NCBI GenBank assembly: GCA_002343715.1
Contig: DDSA01000165.1
Span: 71,442-102,721 of the forward strand
DNA length: 31,280 nucleotides
Direction: 5' to 3'
Source: Phycisphaerales bacterium UBA2402
Lineage (GTDB): Bacteria; Planctomycetota; Phycisphaerae; Phycisphaerales; UBA1924
Numbering within the stretch: position 1 is the first letter of the stretch; each line of letters starts with the position of its first letter. Below, piece by piece: positions 21,694-29,384 of this stretch. The notes under the pieces are model-generated. The model worked only from the letters and a program-made list of their open reading frames with translations. It was not told where the DNA came from and did not search any database. Position numbers and translations under genes: made by a program.

Positions 21694-22725
21694 ATGTTCG
21701 AGTGGCAACACCTCATCGTGCCCCGGGCCGCGGCGTCGCGCTCCATTTCCGCCGAGAACCCGACGGGTGCCAAAGCAACCGGAGCACAGGCTCTCCCAAC
21801 AGACCCCGATTCGCACCCGGCCGCGAGAGCGCTCGGCAAGGGATGGAAGGTGCGTCCATGCCTGCGCGACATACGCCCCGGAACTTCCGCTCTCCTCGCG
21901 GAGATCGAAGGCCCGGGCATTATTCGCCATGTTTGGTGCACGGCGGACCCGTTATCTCTTCCGGGGTTGCGGCTGCGTGTGACGTACAACAACGCGACCG
22001 CGCCGGCGATTGACGCACCACTCGGGCACCTCTTCGCCAACGGTCTCGACGGACTCGCCCTGGTGAACTCGCTCCCTGTGACGGTGAACCCGAGGGCGGG
22101 CATGAACTGGTACTGGCCCATGCCGTTCCTTCGGAACGTGCGTATCGAGCTTGTCAACGACGCGGCTACGACGGTCAAGGAGTTCTTCTACCAGATTGAC
22201 TACACCCTCGAACAAGTTGATAAGCACGCCCGCTACCTGCACGCCGCGCACGCCGATTCGTTCTCGCCGGGAGGCCTGCACACCATCGCCGACATCCGCG
22301 GCGGCGGAACCTACACGGGCGCCTACTTCGCGTGGGAACAGCGACACCCAGGGTGGTGGGGCGAGGGCGAAGTCAAGTTTTTCATCGATGGCGATCTTCC
22401 CGGCGCGCCCACCATCTGCGGCACAGGAGTGGAGGATTACGCCTGCGGCGCGTTCTGTTTCGCGATGGATCTGGAAAAGCACCAGACACCCACCACGTAC
22501 AACACGCCCTTCGCCGGCTACCCGCAGCACCTCCCCGCCCCGATCGGTGTCGGTCACATCGCTCGCCACGGTCTGTACCGCTGGCACATCCCCGATCCGA
22601 TCTACTTCGAGCGGGATCTTCGCATCACCGTGCAGGCGCTGGGTTGGAACGATGACGGCACCTACAGGCCCCTGGCCGATCACATCCGTACGACAGCCTT
22701 CTGGTACGCCGATCATGGATCCTGA
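21694..22725 (+). CDS. GH172 (DUF2961) glycoside hydrolase
   Basis: The 343-residue protein belongs to the DUF2961 family, now classified as GH172, whose characterised members cleave alpha-fructofuranosidic or alpha-arabinofuranosidic bonds. The hallmark segments are HVWCTAD near the N-terminus, MNWYWPMPF, GWWGEGEVKFFIDGD and GTGVEDYACGAF. Two conserved acids, Glu226 and Glu247, are 21 residues apart, consistent with the acid/base and nucleophile pair I recall for the family. No signal peptide is seen, so it appears cytoplasmic. ATG 21694 follows AGGGG (21683-21687) with good spacing; a TTG upstream is less likely. It shares an operon with the Gfo/Idh gene and its 3' end overlaps the convergent APC gene by 13 bases. 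Confidence 0.88.
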   Translation: MFEWQHLIVPRAAASRSISAENPTGAKATGAQALPTDPDSHPAARALGKGWKVRPCLRDIRPGTSALLAEIEGPGIIRHVWCTADPLSLPGLRLRVTYNNATAPAIDAPLGHLFANGLDGLALVNSLPVTVNPRAGMNWYWPMPFLRNVRIELVNDAATTVKEFFYQIDYTLEQVDKHARYLHAAHADSFSPGGLHTIADIRGGGTYTGAYFAWEQRHPGWWGEGEVKFFIDGDLPGAPTICGTGVEDYACGAFCFAMDLEKHQTPTTYNTPFAGYPQHLPAPIGVGHIARHGLYRWHIPDPIYFERDLRITVQALGWNDDGTYRPLADHIRTTAFWYADHGS

Positions 22726-24065
22726 TGTTCGGCTGGGGGCATCCTCCGCCTGAACCAGACCGCATACACCACCCCGGCCGCGAAAATCCACGCCACCCCG
22801 ATCACGGACACCTTCAGCGTGTGCGGGTTCAGCATCGCGCCTGTCAACAGGCCCAACTCCCCCAGCACGAAAAGCAGCGGCACAAGCGGGTACAGCGGTA
22901 CACGATACCCATCCGGCGCGCCGGAGGCCCGCCGAATCAGGATCAGCGCCAGCCCCGTCAGCCCGAAAAACACCCCATCGATAAAGACCGCCCCCGTACC
23001 CAGCAGGTCCACAGCGCTCGGACCCGCCAGCACCAGCAGTAAAATCGAGAGCAAGCCCAGCAGCAGAATCGCCGCCACAGGAGTCCCGAATCGCGGCGAA
23101 AGACGGGCAAACACGGGAAAAAACCGCCCGTCGACAGCCATCCCGTAAATCAGCCGCGGCCCCGCCAGCAGTTGTGCATTCAACACCCCGAACGCCGACA
23201 ACGCCACCGCCCCCGCGATGATCCGGCCCCCGGTCGGGCCGATGACCGCCCCGGCGGCATCCGCCGCCAGCGTTTTGCTCGCCGCCACACCCGCGTGCCC
23301 GAGCAGACGCAGATACGCCCAGTTCGCGAGCAGATAGACCGCCACAACGCATACCACGCCAATGATGATCGCGCGGGGTAGGTTCCGCCTCGGTTCCTTG
23401 ACTTCCCCCGCGATCCACAGCGCGTGCTGCCATCCCCCGTACGCAAAGAACGCGAACACCAGCGCGGACAGAATCCCCACCATTCCTCCCGTGACCCGCG
23501 GCGGTGCGGGCGCCTCGGGCGGGTCTCCCGTGTGCCACAGCGCCATGCCTGTGATTGCGAGCAGAGTCAGAACTTTGGCCGCCACCGTCGCGTTGGCGAT
23601 ACGAGAACCCCACCTGACCCCGAGTATGTTCGCCGCCATGAGCCCCACGACCAGCACGCACGCCGCCGGAAGCGTGACTGACAACGGCGGCTGCGCTCGC
23701 CCAGCCGCCGCAAAGACGTGATCGATGCACACCGTCGCGATGACCCCGATCGCACCCGTCTGAATCGCCGTCGCGTTGCAGAAGACGTACAGAAACGCGG
23801 GCAACGGGCCGTACGCATCACGCAGGATTTCATACTGCGCGCCGTTGCCGTTGTACCGCCCTCCGAGCTCGGCGAACGTCAGCGCCCCGCACATCGCGAT
23901 GAACCCCGCAACGGCCCACGCCGCCAGCGCTTCGCCCGAGCCTGTCACCACACCGGCCGTCTTCGACGGGCTGAAGAAGATCCCCACGCCGATGATCGCC
24001 CCGATGACGATGCACACGGCATCAAAGAGGCCCAGGACGCGCGCGGGGTTTTCAATGCGAGCCAT
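22713..24065 (-). CDS. APC-family amino acid transporter
   Basis: The 450-residue integral membrane protein has about twelve hydrophobic segments and the amino acid/polyamine/organocation hallmark GAIIGVGIF (residues 22-30) in its first helix. YGGWQHALWIAGEVKEPRRNLPRAI matches the conserved helix 6 and loop region in this family (quoted segments here are discontinuous landmarks: YGGWQ, EVKEPRRNLP). It is a secondary transporter for an amino acid or amine, probably proton-coupled; the specificity is unknown. ATG 24065 gives the usual short N-terminus; a GTG at 24107 would add 14 residues. No Shine-Dalgarno is present, but TATCCT ends seven bases upstream. It diverges from the PEP-CTERM-like gene. 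Confidence 0.9.
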   Translation of the reverse strand: MARIENPARVLGLFDAVCIVIGAIIGVGIFFSPSKTAGVVTGSGEALAAWAVAGFIAMCGALTFAELGGRYNGNGAQYEILRDAYGPLPAFLYVFCNATAIQTGAIGVIATVCIDHVFAAAGRAQPPLSVTLPAACVLVVGLMAANILGVRWGSRIANATVAAKVLTLLAITGMALWHTGDPPEAPAPPRVTGGMVGILSALVFAFFAYGGWQHALWIAGEVKEPRRNLPRAIIIGVVCVVAVYLLANWAYLRLLGHAGVAASKTLAADAAGAVIGPTGGRIIAGAVALSAFGVLNAQLLAGPRLIYGMAVDGRFFPVFARLSPRFGTPVAAILLLGLLSILLLVLAGPSAVDLLGTGAVFIDGVFFGLTGLALILIRRASGAPDGYRVPLYPLVPLLFVLGELGLLTGAMLNPHTLKVSVIGVAWIFAAGVVYAVWFRRRMPPAEHQDP

Positions 24066-24072
24066 GGCGGGC

Positions 24073-24078
24073 AGGATA
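24073..24078 (-). promoter_or_regulatory. Candidate -10 box for leaderless APC transporter transcript
   Basis: TATCCT on the minus strand (24078-24073) ends seven bases before the ATG at 24065. The start codon has no Shine-Dalgarno. Confidence 0.4.
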
Positions 24079-24098
24079 GCGGCCCGCGATTCGCGGCA

Positions 24099-24127
24099 TT
24101 GACTCACGCCGATGGTTCGATTACTCT
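24099..24127 (+). promoter_or_regulatory. Promoter of the PEP-CTERM-like protein gene
   Basis: TTGACT (24099-24104), matching the -35 consensus at five of six bases, and TACTCT (24122-24127) are 17 bases apart. Transcription would start near 24134, leaving a short leader with a strong Shine-Dalgarno (AAGGAGAG, 24158-24165). Confidence 0.5.
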
Positions 24128-24170
24128 GCGCCCAGGCGGCATACCCCGCCGGCGGAAAAGGAGAGAGATC

Positions 24171-24896
24171 ATGAGAGCATCAACAGCGTTGGCCTGCACC
24201 ATCGGCATCGCGATGGGCACCGCGGCCAGCGCCGCCACAATAGGCTATTACGGTCGATACACAGGCACCCGGGGGTCGGACCTGGCGCTCAGCGCGGGGC
24301 ACACCGTCGTATTCAACCCCGACCCGAACAATCTCGCCGGCATCGACACGCTGTACGTCGATCGAGCAGATACCTCCATGGTCGCCAACAACACGCGCGT
24401 AAATGAATGGGTGCTTGCGGGCGGGCGATTGATCACCGAATCATCCGCCACGCACATGTGGTTCGACGGCCGTCTCGCGCTATTCCAGGGGTTCCTCGCC
24501 GACGGTTTCCGAACCCCCAGCGGCACGGTCTGCGGCGGCAACACAGCCTCCGTCACCGATCCCGCCTCGTTCCTCGCCGATGGGCTGCCGACATCGTGGG
24601 GACCTACCGGCGATGCCATCGGCGTCTTCCAGGTCTACGAGGACCTCGACCCGCTGATCCAGGTCGTCATCACCGCCAGGTTCGGCACCGGCCCCGCTCT
24701 CCCGGTCGCCGCCACCGCCCGCATCGGTCTCGGCACCGCCGTTATGTTCTTCTCCGATTTCGGCGACATCAATCTCAACGGCTGCGGATGGGACAACGCC
24801 CACGAGGAACGCCTCTTCCTGAACGCCCTGCCGACCCCCTCGGGCCTGCTCGCGCTAACCGCCGCGGGGCTGTTCGCAGCAAGGCGGCGGCGCTGA
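24171..24896 (+). CDS. Exported protein with PEP-CTERM-like sorting tail
   Basis: I do not recognise the main domain of this 241-residue protein. It has an N-terminal signal peptide (MRASTALACTIGIAMGTAASA) and a C-terminal tail of the PEP-CTERM kind: a short Pro motif (LPTPSG), a hydrophobic helix (LLALTAAGLFAA) and a basic end (RRRR). Such tails direct sorting by an exosortase to the cell surface. The body begins IGYYGRYTGTRGSDLAL and includes LYVDRAD and WVLAGGRLITES, giving a Rossmann-like alternation that recalls glutamine-amidotransferase-like folds of uncharacterised exported proteins; this is weak evidence. ATG 24171 has the best Shine-Dalgarno in the window. Haem O synthase starts 33 bases after the stop. 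Confidence 0.85.
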   Translation: MRASTALACTIGIAMGTAASAATIGYYGRYTGTRGSDLALSAGHTVVFNPDPNNLAGIDTLYVDRADTSMVANNTRVNEWVLAGGRLITESSATHMWFDGRLALFQGFLADGFRTPSGTVCGGNTASVTDPASFLADGLPTSWGPTGDAIGVFQVYEDLDPLIQVVITARFGTGPALPVAATARIGLGTAVMFFSDFGDINLNGCGWDNAHEERLFLNALPTPSGLLALTAAGLFAARRRR

Positions 24897-24916
24897 CCAG
24901 CGCCCCGAAGCGGCAC

Positions 24917-24922
24917 TACCCT
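24917..24922 (+). promoter_or_regulatory. Candidate -10 box for leaderless ctaB transcript
   Basis: TACCCT (24917-24922) ends seven bases before the TTG at 24930. It supports TTG as the start, since no Shine-Dalgarno and no upstream ATG or GTG is available. Confidence 0.38.
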
Positions 24923-24929
24923 TCCGGGC

Positions 24930-25931
24930 TTGTCCGATCCCGCCACACTTTCTCGCCACTCAACCCCCTCAGTCCCCGACATCGGCTCGATCCACGGCCA
25001 CAGCGAGGCCGCGCGCACCATCGGCCCCCTCAAGAGCCTGCTCGAGACGACCAAGCCGGGCATCACCAAACTCGTCACCATCACCTCGATGGTCGGGTTC
25101 GTCATGGCCACCGCGGGACAGGCGGGGTCCGACCTGCGCCGCCTGGTCCTCATCGGCCTCGCGTGCACGGTCGGCACGGCCCTCTCCGCCGCCGGTGCCA
25201 ACGCCATCAATCAGTACATCGAGCGTGAGCGCGACGCCCGCATGCCCCGCACGCTGCGAAGGCCCCTCCCCACACGCCGTGTCTCGCCCGCCGCGGTCCT
25301 GACCGCGGGGCTGCTCCTCTGCATCGCGGGCTGCGGCGTGCTCTGGGCCTGGTGCGGCTCCGTGCCCGCACTCCTCTCCCTCGCCTGCATCGTGTCGTAC
25401 ATCGCGGCCTACACCCCGATGAAGACCGCCTCGTCCCTCTCGACTTTCGTGGGCGCGATCCCAGGTGCCCTCCCCCCGCTCATCGGATGGACAACGGCGA
25501 GCGAAACGCCCGGCTGGGCCGCGGCGGCAGAGTGGGGGGGCCTCTCGCTTTTCATCCTCATGTTCGTTTGGCAGATCCCGCACTTCCTCGCCATCGCCTG
25601 GATGTACAAGGACGATTACGCCAAAGGTGGTTACGTCGTGCTCCCCGTCATCGACCCCGGCGGCGCGTGGACGGCCATGTCCATCGGTCTTTGGAGCGCC
25701 GCCCTCCTGCCCGCCACGCTCCTCCCGGCACTCGTGATGCCCGATCGCCTTGGCCTGCCGTACCTCGCCTTCGCGTCGCTCAGCGGTCTGGCGTTCCTCT
25801 ACTTCGCCGCCAGGCTCATCCGTTCCCGTGAACGAAAAGACGCCCGGGCTCTCTTTTTCGGCTCGATCATGCACCTGCCGTTGCTGCTCGTGGTGATGGT
25901 GGCCGAGGCCCTGGCCCGCGGCATCTTCTGA
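24930..25931 (+). CDS. ctaB: Protohaem IX farnesyltransferase (haem O synthase)
   Basis: The 333-residue UbiA-family membrane enzyme attaches a farnesyl group to haem B, making haem O for cytochrome oxidase. The first allylic-diphosphate motif is NAINQYIERERDARMPRT, with Glu where many homologues have the first Asp, and RRPLP follows. The second region is YTPMKTASSLSTFVGAIPGA, then WQIPHFLAIAW and YKDDYAKGGY, both highly conserved in CtaB/CyoE. Eight or nine hydrophobic segments span the membrane. The first usable start is TTG 24930; there is no ATG before the first membrane helix, and the residues before LLETTKPGI form an extended N-terminus. No cytochrome oxidase subunit is in the window. 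It ends seven bases before the convergent LolD-type gene. Confidence 0.93.
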   Translation: MSDPATLSRHSTPSVPDIGSIHGHSEAARTIGPLKSLLETTKPGITKLVTITSMVGFVMATAGQAGSDLRRLVLIGLACTVGTALSAAGANAINQYIERERDARMPRTLRRPLPTRRVSPAAVLTAGLLLCIAGCGVLWAWCGSVPALLSLACIVSYIAAYTPMKTASSLSTFVGAIPGALPPLIGWTTASETPGWAAAAEWGGLSLFILMFVWQIPHFLAIAWMYKDDYAKGGYVVLPVIDPGGAWTAMSIGLWSAALLPATLLPALVMPDRLGLPYLAFASLSGLAFLYFAARLIRSRERKDARALFFGSIMHLPLLLVVMVAEALARGIF

Positions 25932-25938
25932 TCCCGCT

Positions 25939-26703
25939 TCAGCCCGGCACCACCCGGCCGTCCGCCAGCCGCACGATCCGATCCGCGCGTGCCGCTGTGT
26001 GCTGGTCGTGCGTCACCACGAGCATCGTCAGTTTCCGCCTCGCCCGGATCTCCAGCAGCATCGTCAGGATCGATTCCCCCGTCGCCCGGTCCAGGTTCCC
26101 CGTCGGCTCATCCGCCAGCAACAGCGACGGCTCGTTGATGAGCGCCCGCGCGATCGCCACTCGCTGCCGCTCCCCGCCCGACAGTTCCACGGGCCGGTGG
26201 TTCAATCGGTGTGATAAGCCCACATCTTCCAGCAACTTCCGCGCCGCATCGCGGCACGCCGCGGCGTAGGGCGCATACCCGAACCCGCGCCGCACCATCG
26301 CCGCGATCACCACGTTCTGCAGCACCGTCAGTTCCGGCAGCAGGTGATAAAACTGAAAGACGAACCCCGCATCCCGCGCCCGGTAGCGGTCGAGTTGCCC
26401 GCGGCTCATGGTGTTCAGGTCAACGCCCCGGAACTCGATCCGGCTCGCTTCACCGCGCCCCTTGTCCGGCCTGTCCAATCCGCCCGCCAGGTGCAGCAGT
26501 GTGCTCTTCCCCGACCCGGAAGCACCCAGAATCGCGACAAACTCACCTTCGGATACCGACAAGTCCACCCCGTGCAGCACCGGAACCCGCACACGCCCGA
26601 GGCGGTACGTCTTGCGAACACCCACGATGCACAGAGCCGGTAGCGTGTCCGAAGCGGCAGGGACCTGCGAAGGTGTGGCGGTCAGTGTCGTCACGGGGGT
26701 CAT
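25939..26703 (-). CDS. LolD-type ABC transporter ATP-binding protein
   Basis: The 254-residue ATPase belongs to the MacB/LolD group, which powers lipoprotein release or related mechanical work on envelope substrates. It shows Walker A GASGSGKST (60-68), Q-loop FQFYHLLPELTV (including the LolD-like HLLPE), signature LSGGERQ (174-180), Walker B LLLADE (194-199), D-loop GNLD and H-loop His232. ATG 26703 follows the stop codon of the permease gene by only two bases, so the two are translated together. An upstream in-frame start would overlap the permease gene and is not supported. The N-terminal 25 residues precede the domain and are not conserved in type. Confidence 0.93.
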   Translation of the reverse strand: MTPVTTLTATPSQVPAASDTLPALCIVGVRKTYRLGRVRVPVLHGVDLSVSEGEFVAILGASGSGKSTLLHLAGGLDRPDKGRGEASRIEFRGVDLNTMSRGQLDRYRARDAGFVFQFYHLLPELTVLQNVVIAAMVRRGFGYAPYAAACRDAARKLLEDVGLSHRLNHRPVELSGGERQRVAIARALINEPSLLLADEPTGNLDRATGESILTMLLEIRARRKLTMLVVTHDQHTAARADRIVRLADGRVVPG

Positions 26704-26705
26704 GC

Positions 26706-28280
26706 TCACTCGAATCGCAGCGCCTTCACCGGGTCCATGTACGCCGCGCGCAGCGCCGGCACCACGGCCCCCAGCACGCTCGACATCATCGCCCCGGCAA
26801 AGACCCACGCCGCCTTCGCCGGATCAACCTCGTTGGGAATTTTGAAAAAGTAATAGATCGCGGGGTCCCAGATCACAATCCCCATCTGCCGCCCCAGCCA
26901 GTCGTGGATCGGGTTGATGTTGTAAACCACCAGGTACGCGCCAGCCACCCCCAGCACGCCGCCCACAAGCCCGATCGCCAGCCCGTAACTGATCCACCAC
27001 CCGGCGATCCCCGCGCTCCCAGCGCCCACGGCCCGCAGCACGCCGATGTCCTTGGTCTTCTCCGCCACCATCGACCAGAAGATGGCCAGGATCAGGAACA
27101 CCGCCACCAGCGAGATCAGCATGAACAGAAACAGCAGCAGCGAAGTCTCTTTCTGCACCGCGTTGATCATCGTCCGGTTCTTGTCCTCCCACGTGAAGAT
27201 TCGGATGTCCCCGCTCCCCGGCACACTCCCCGCGTGCGCCGCCGCGAACTCGCCGTAGACCCGCCGGCACGCCGCCTTCAGCGCCTGCGATCCTTCCGAG
27301 GTGGCCGTGTCCCCTTTGCCCTTCACGATCACGTGCGTCACACGGGCCGGGTCATCAACGAGTTGCTCCGCGGGATCATCGAACGTCTCTTCCCCCGGAG
27401 CCACCACCCGAGGGCCTCCCCCCGTCGGCCCGTCCCGCTTTTCCAGCCGCTTCGCCGCGTTCAGCCGCAGCATCTCCTGCGCGGCATCCAGCCGCATCAG
27501 CACGAACTCCTGGTCAAACTCGTACACCCCGCTCTGAAACTCGTTGGCCACGGGGAACGTGCGGCTGGTCATCTCCACCGCTTTCCCCGTCGCGCTCAGC
27601 GGGGCCATGTGGATCAGGATTTTCCCGTCCCGCGGCAGGAACTGGTCCAGTTCCGCCGTGCTCCCATCGGGCAGGCGCTTCTCCATCACCTTCGGCACGT
27701 AATACCCCTCGGGCCGGCGCGAGTTGAATCCCGTGACCTCGACACCGGGAACGATGGCCGCCTCCGGCTCTCCGGTAATCTCGCTGCGCCGAGTCAAGGT
27801 CATCCCGTTCTGAAAGACCTGCTCCCACGACGACCTCCCCAGCCCGTGCAGCCGAGGGTCCATCCCGTCCGTGTCCTTGTCCAGCGGACGCGCAATCGGC
27901 TTCCACCACAGCGTGTCGGCGTACTTCGTGACGCGGGCATAACTCGGCCCATCCACCCCGCGGATCAGCGCGTGCTGCAACCGCCCATCGGGCAGACTCA
28001 GCATCCCAAAACTCTCGATCATCGGCGCGGCCGCATCCACCAGCGGCTCCTTCTGGAGCCGGTCGATCAGGTCGTGGTAGTACGGAAAACCGGCATTCGG
28101 CCACGCGATGATCACGTCCCCCGTCACAGTGCGCCCGGACCCGATCAGCATCGACAGGAACCCACCCATCACCGACCACACCACCAGCACCATGACCGTG
28201 CACAGCCACACCGCCGCCGCGGCCAGCAAAGGCATGATTTTGCTCAGGAGATAACGGCGAGTGAGGAGGAGTTGGTACAC
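26706..28280 (-). CDS. LolC/LolE-type ABC permease (FtsX family)
   Basis: The 524-residue membrane protein has the LolC/E layout: a first membrane helix (about residues 15-45), a large periplasmic domain to about residue 370, and three helices in the C-terminal FtsX domain (LFLFMLISLVAVFLILAIFWS; the GLAIGLVGGVLGVAGAY region; and the final VFAGAMMSSVLGAVVPA). The last residues (AAYMDPVKALRFE) are the family's typical end. The GTG at 28280 was chosen because it gives the classic LolC start MYQLLLTRRYL; an in-frame TTG at 28307 would add nine residues. Its partner ATPase follows directly. The periplasmic domain is longer than in E. coli LolC. Role in outer-membrane lipoprotein release is plausible but not proven. 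Confidence 0.9.
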   Translation of the reverse strand: MYQLLLTRRYLLSKIMPLLAAAAVWLCTVMVLVVWSVMGGFLSMLIGSGRTVTGDVIIAWPNAGFPYYHDLIDRLQKEPLVDAAAPMIESFGMLSLPDGRLQHALIRGVDGPSYARVTKYADTLWWKPIARPLDKDTDGMDPRLHGLGRSSWEQVFQNGMTLTRRSEITGEPEAAIVPGVEVTGFNSRRPEGYYVPKVMEKRLPDGSTAELDQFLPRDGKILIHMAPLSATGKAVEMTSRTFPVANEFQSGVYEFDQEFVLMRLDAAQEMLRLNAAKRLEKRDGPTGGGPRVVAPGEETFDDPAEQLVDDPARVTHVIVKGKGDTATSEGSQALKAACRRVYGEFAAAHAGSVPGSGDIRIFTWEDKNRTMINAVQKETSLLLFLFMLISLVAVFLILAIFWSMVAEKTKDIGVLRAVGAGSAGIAGWWISYGLAIGLVGGVLGVAGAYLVVYNINPIHDWLGRQMGIVIWDPAIYYFFKIPNEVDPAKAAWVFAGAMMSSVLGAVVPALRAAYMDPVKALRFE

Positions 28281-28328
28281 GGGCGGGACGAAGTGTAGTT
28301 CGTCCAAATCGAAAATGCAGGCGAGTGT

Positions 28329-29234
28329 TCACCGCGGTGCATTGGCCCAACCGTACGGTTGGACATACCCGAAACGCCAATCAGCATCCGAAATGCTGTA
28401 CCATGAGTTCAGTGTGTTTTTGTTGCTGATGAACAAGTCATTACACTCAAAGTCAAGGTTCCGATTTGTCGGAGGGCGCTCGACGCCGTCGGTAGGGGAC
28501 TTGAAGAGCGCCACCGACGCATCCAGGTACCCGATGTGACCGCCCCGCGCGTGGCGAAGGGTCAACTGATCCTCATTCCCGAACATCCCGTCGCGGTAGT
28601 CCTGATTCCAAACCCACGTGCTCTCCTCAAAGAAGAGCGGGATATTCTGCATGACCGTGATCGTCTGAGCCGTCGTCGTGGGCAGGATCCGCGTCGCGTT
28701 GTTCTGGTTCGGCTGGATGTATCCGACCCGGGATTGGCACCCGAGTTTCACGCCCTCCATCTCGTCCAGCATGGTGTAGTCGAACTGCACCCCCGTCCGC
28801 GAGGCCCAAATATTTGTCCGATCGGCGATCGCCGTGTTGGCGGCCCGGCGCTTGTTGGTCGGGCACTCCCCGATGTCGTGCGCGTTGCCGAGATAGTCGT
28901 ACATCAGGCCCGGCACCCGCTGCCCGTTGATCACCTGCTGCGCCCACAGACCCACGTTCCGATCCGCGGGGTCCGGGTTGGGGTCCGGGGGCCAATACCG
29001 CTGACCCGCCGCGTTACGGAAGGCGATCGGCCAGATCTGTTCCTTGTAGTCCATCGCGTACGCGTTCGCGGCGGTCACGATCTGTTTGACATTGGACATG
29101 CACTTGACCGTGCGGCCCGCCTCCCGTGCTTGGCTGATCGCCGGCAGAAGAATGCCGATCAGGACAGCGATGGTGGCGATGACCACGAGCAGCTCGATGA
29201 GCGTGAACGCGCGGGATGTCCTGGTTGGCGGCAT
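28329..29234 (-). CDS. Type II/IV pseudopilin-like protein (prepilin N-terminal methylation domain)
   Basis: The 301-residue protein starts with a class III prepilin signal: a basic leader (MPPTRTSRA), then [23 protein letters not shown] with the invariant Glu5, cut by prepilin peptidase after Ala rather than the usual Gly. The helix runs into [20 protein letters not shown], typical of planctomycete secreted pseudopilin-like proteins that exist in many copies per genome. The globular part contains CPTNKRRA and [16 protein letters not shown] near the end, the latter common to the DUF1559-like group. ATG 29234 follows a good Shine-Dalgarno (AGGAG, minus strand 29246-29242). A stem-loop lies just upstream in the leader. 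The LolC-type gene begins 48 bases downstream without a terminator. Confidence 0.88.
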   Translation of the reverse strand: MPPTRTSRAFTLIELLVVIATIAVLIGILLPAISQAREAGRTVKCMSNVKQIVTAANAYAMDYKEQIWPIAFRNAAGQRYWPPDPNPDPADRNVGLWAQQVINGQRVPGLMYDYLGNAHDIGECPTNKRRAANTAIADRTNIWASRTGVQFDYTMLDEMEGVKLGCQSRVGYIQPNQNNATRILPTTTAQTITVMQNIPLFFEESTWVWNQDYRDGMFGNEDQLTLRHARGGHIGYLDASVALFKSPTDGVERPPTNRNLDFECNDLFISNKNTLNSWYSISDADWRFGYVQPYGWANAPR

Positions 29235-29256
29235 CGGCACACTCCTGGTTGTGTGT

Positions 29257-29274
29257 GGCACCCTCCCGGGTGCC
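29257..29274 (-). promoter_or_regulatory. Leader stem-loop with GNRA-type tetraloop before the pseudopilin gene
   Basis: Read on the minus strand, GGCACCC pairs perfectly with GGGTGCC around a GGGA loop, which fits GNRA. The stem ends ten bases before the Shine-Dalgarno at 29246-29242. No T-run follows, so it is not a terminator. Confidence 0.55.
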
Positions 29275-29369
29275 GTGGACATTGGGAGAACTCCCAAGAC
29301 ACCGGAGGATAGCAGGGCACGGGTGAGAAAGCCGCCGCTCGAAACCCACCGGGACGGGTCTTCCCCCGC

Positions 29370-29375
29370 TACGCT
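29370..29375 (+). promoter_or_regulatory. Candidate -10 box of nuoC
   Basis: TACGCT (29370-29375) ends nine bases before the nuoC ATG at 29385. There is no Shine-Dalgarno. The same hexamer precedes the ABC-2 operon at a similar distance. Confidence 0.28.
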
Positions 29376-29384
29376 TGCACCCGC

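Noticed and set aside
21952..23730. 592-codon minus-strand open frame
   Set aside because: It runs across the GH172 and APC genes in wrong frames and has a Gly/Arg/Val-rich, domain-less translation. Both real genes have strong family motifs.
24969..25874. 301-codon minus-strand frame opposite ctaB
   Set aside because: Charged, Gly/Glu/Arg-rich antisense translation; ctaB motifs are unambiguous.
26211..28298. 695-codon plus-strand open frame opposite the LolC/LolD-type genes
   Set aside because: It is the antisense shadow of two clear ABC-transporter genes. Its translation is rich in Arg, Pro and His with no domain, as expected from GC-rich third positions.
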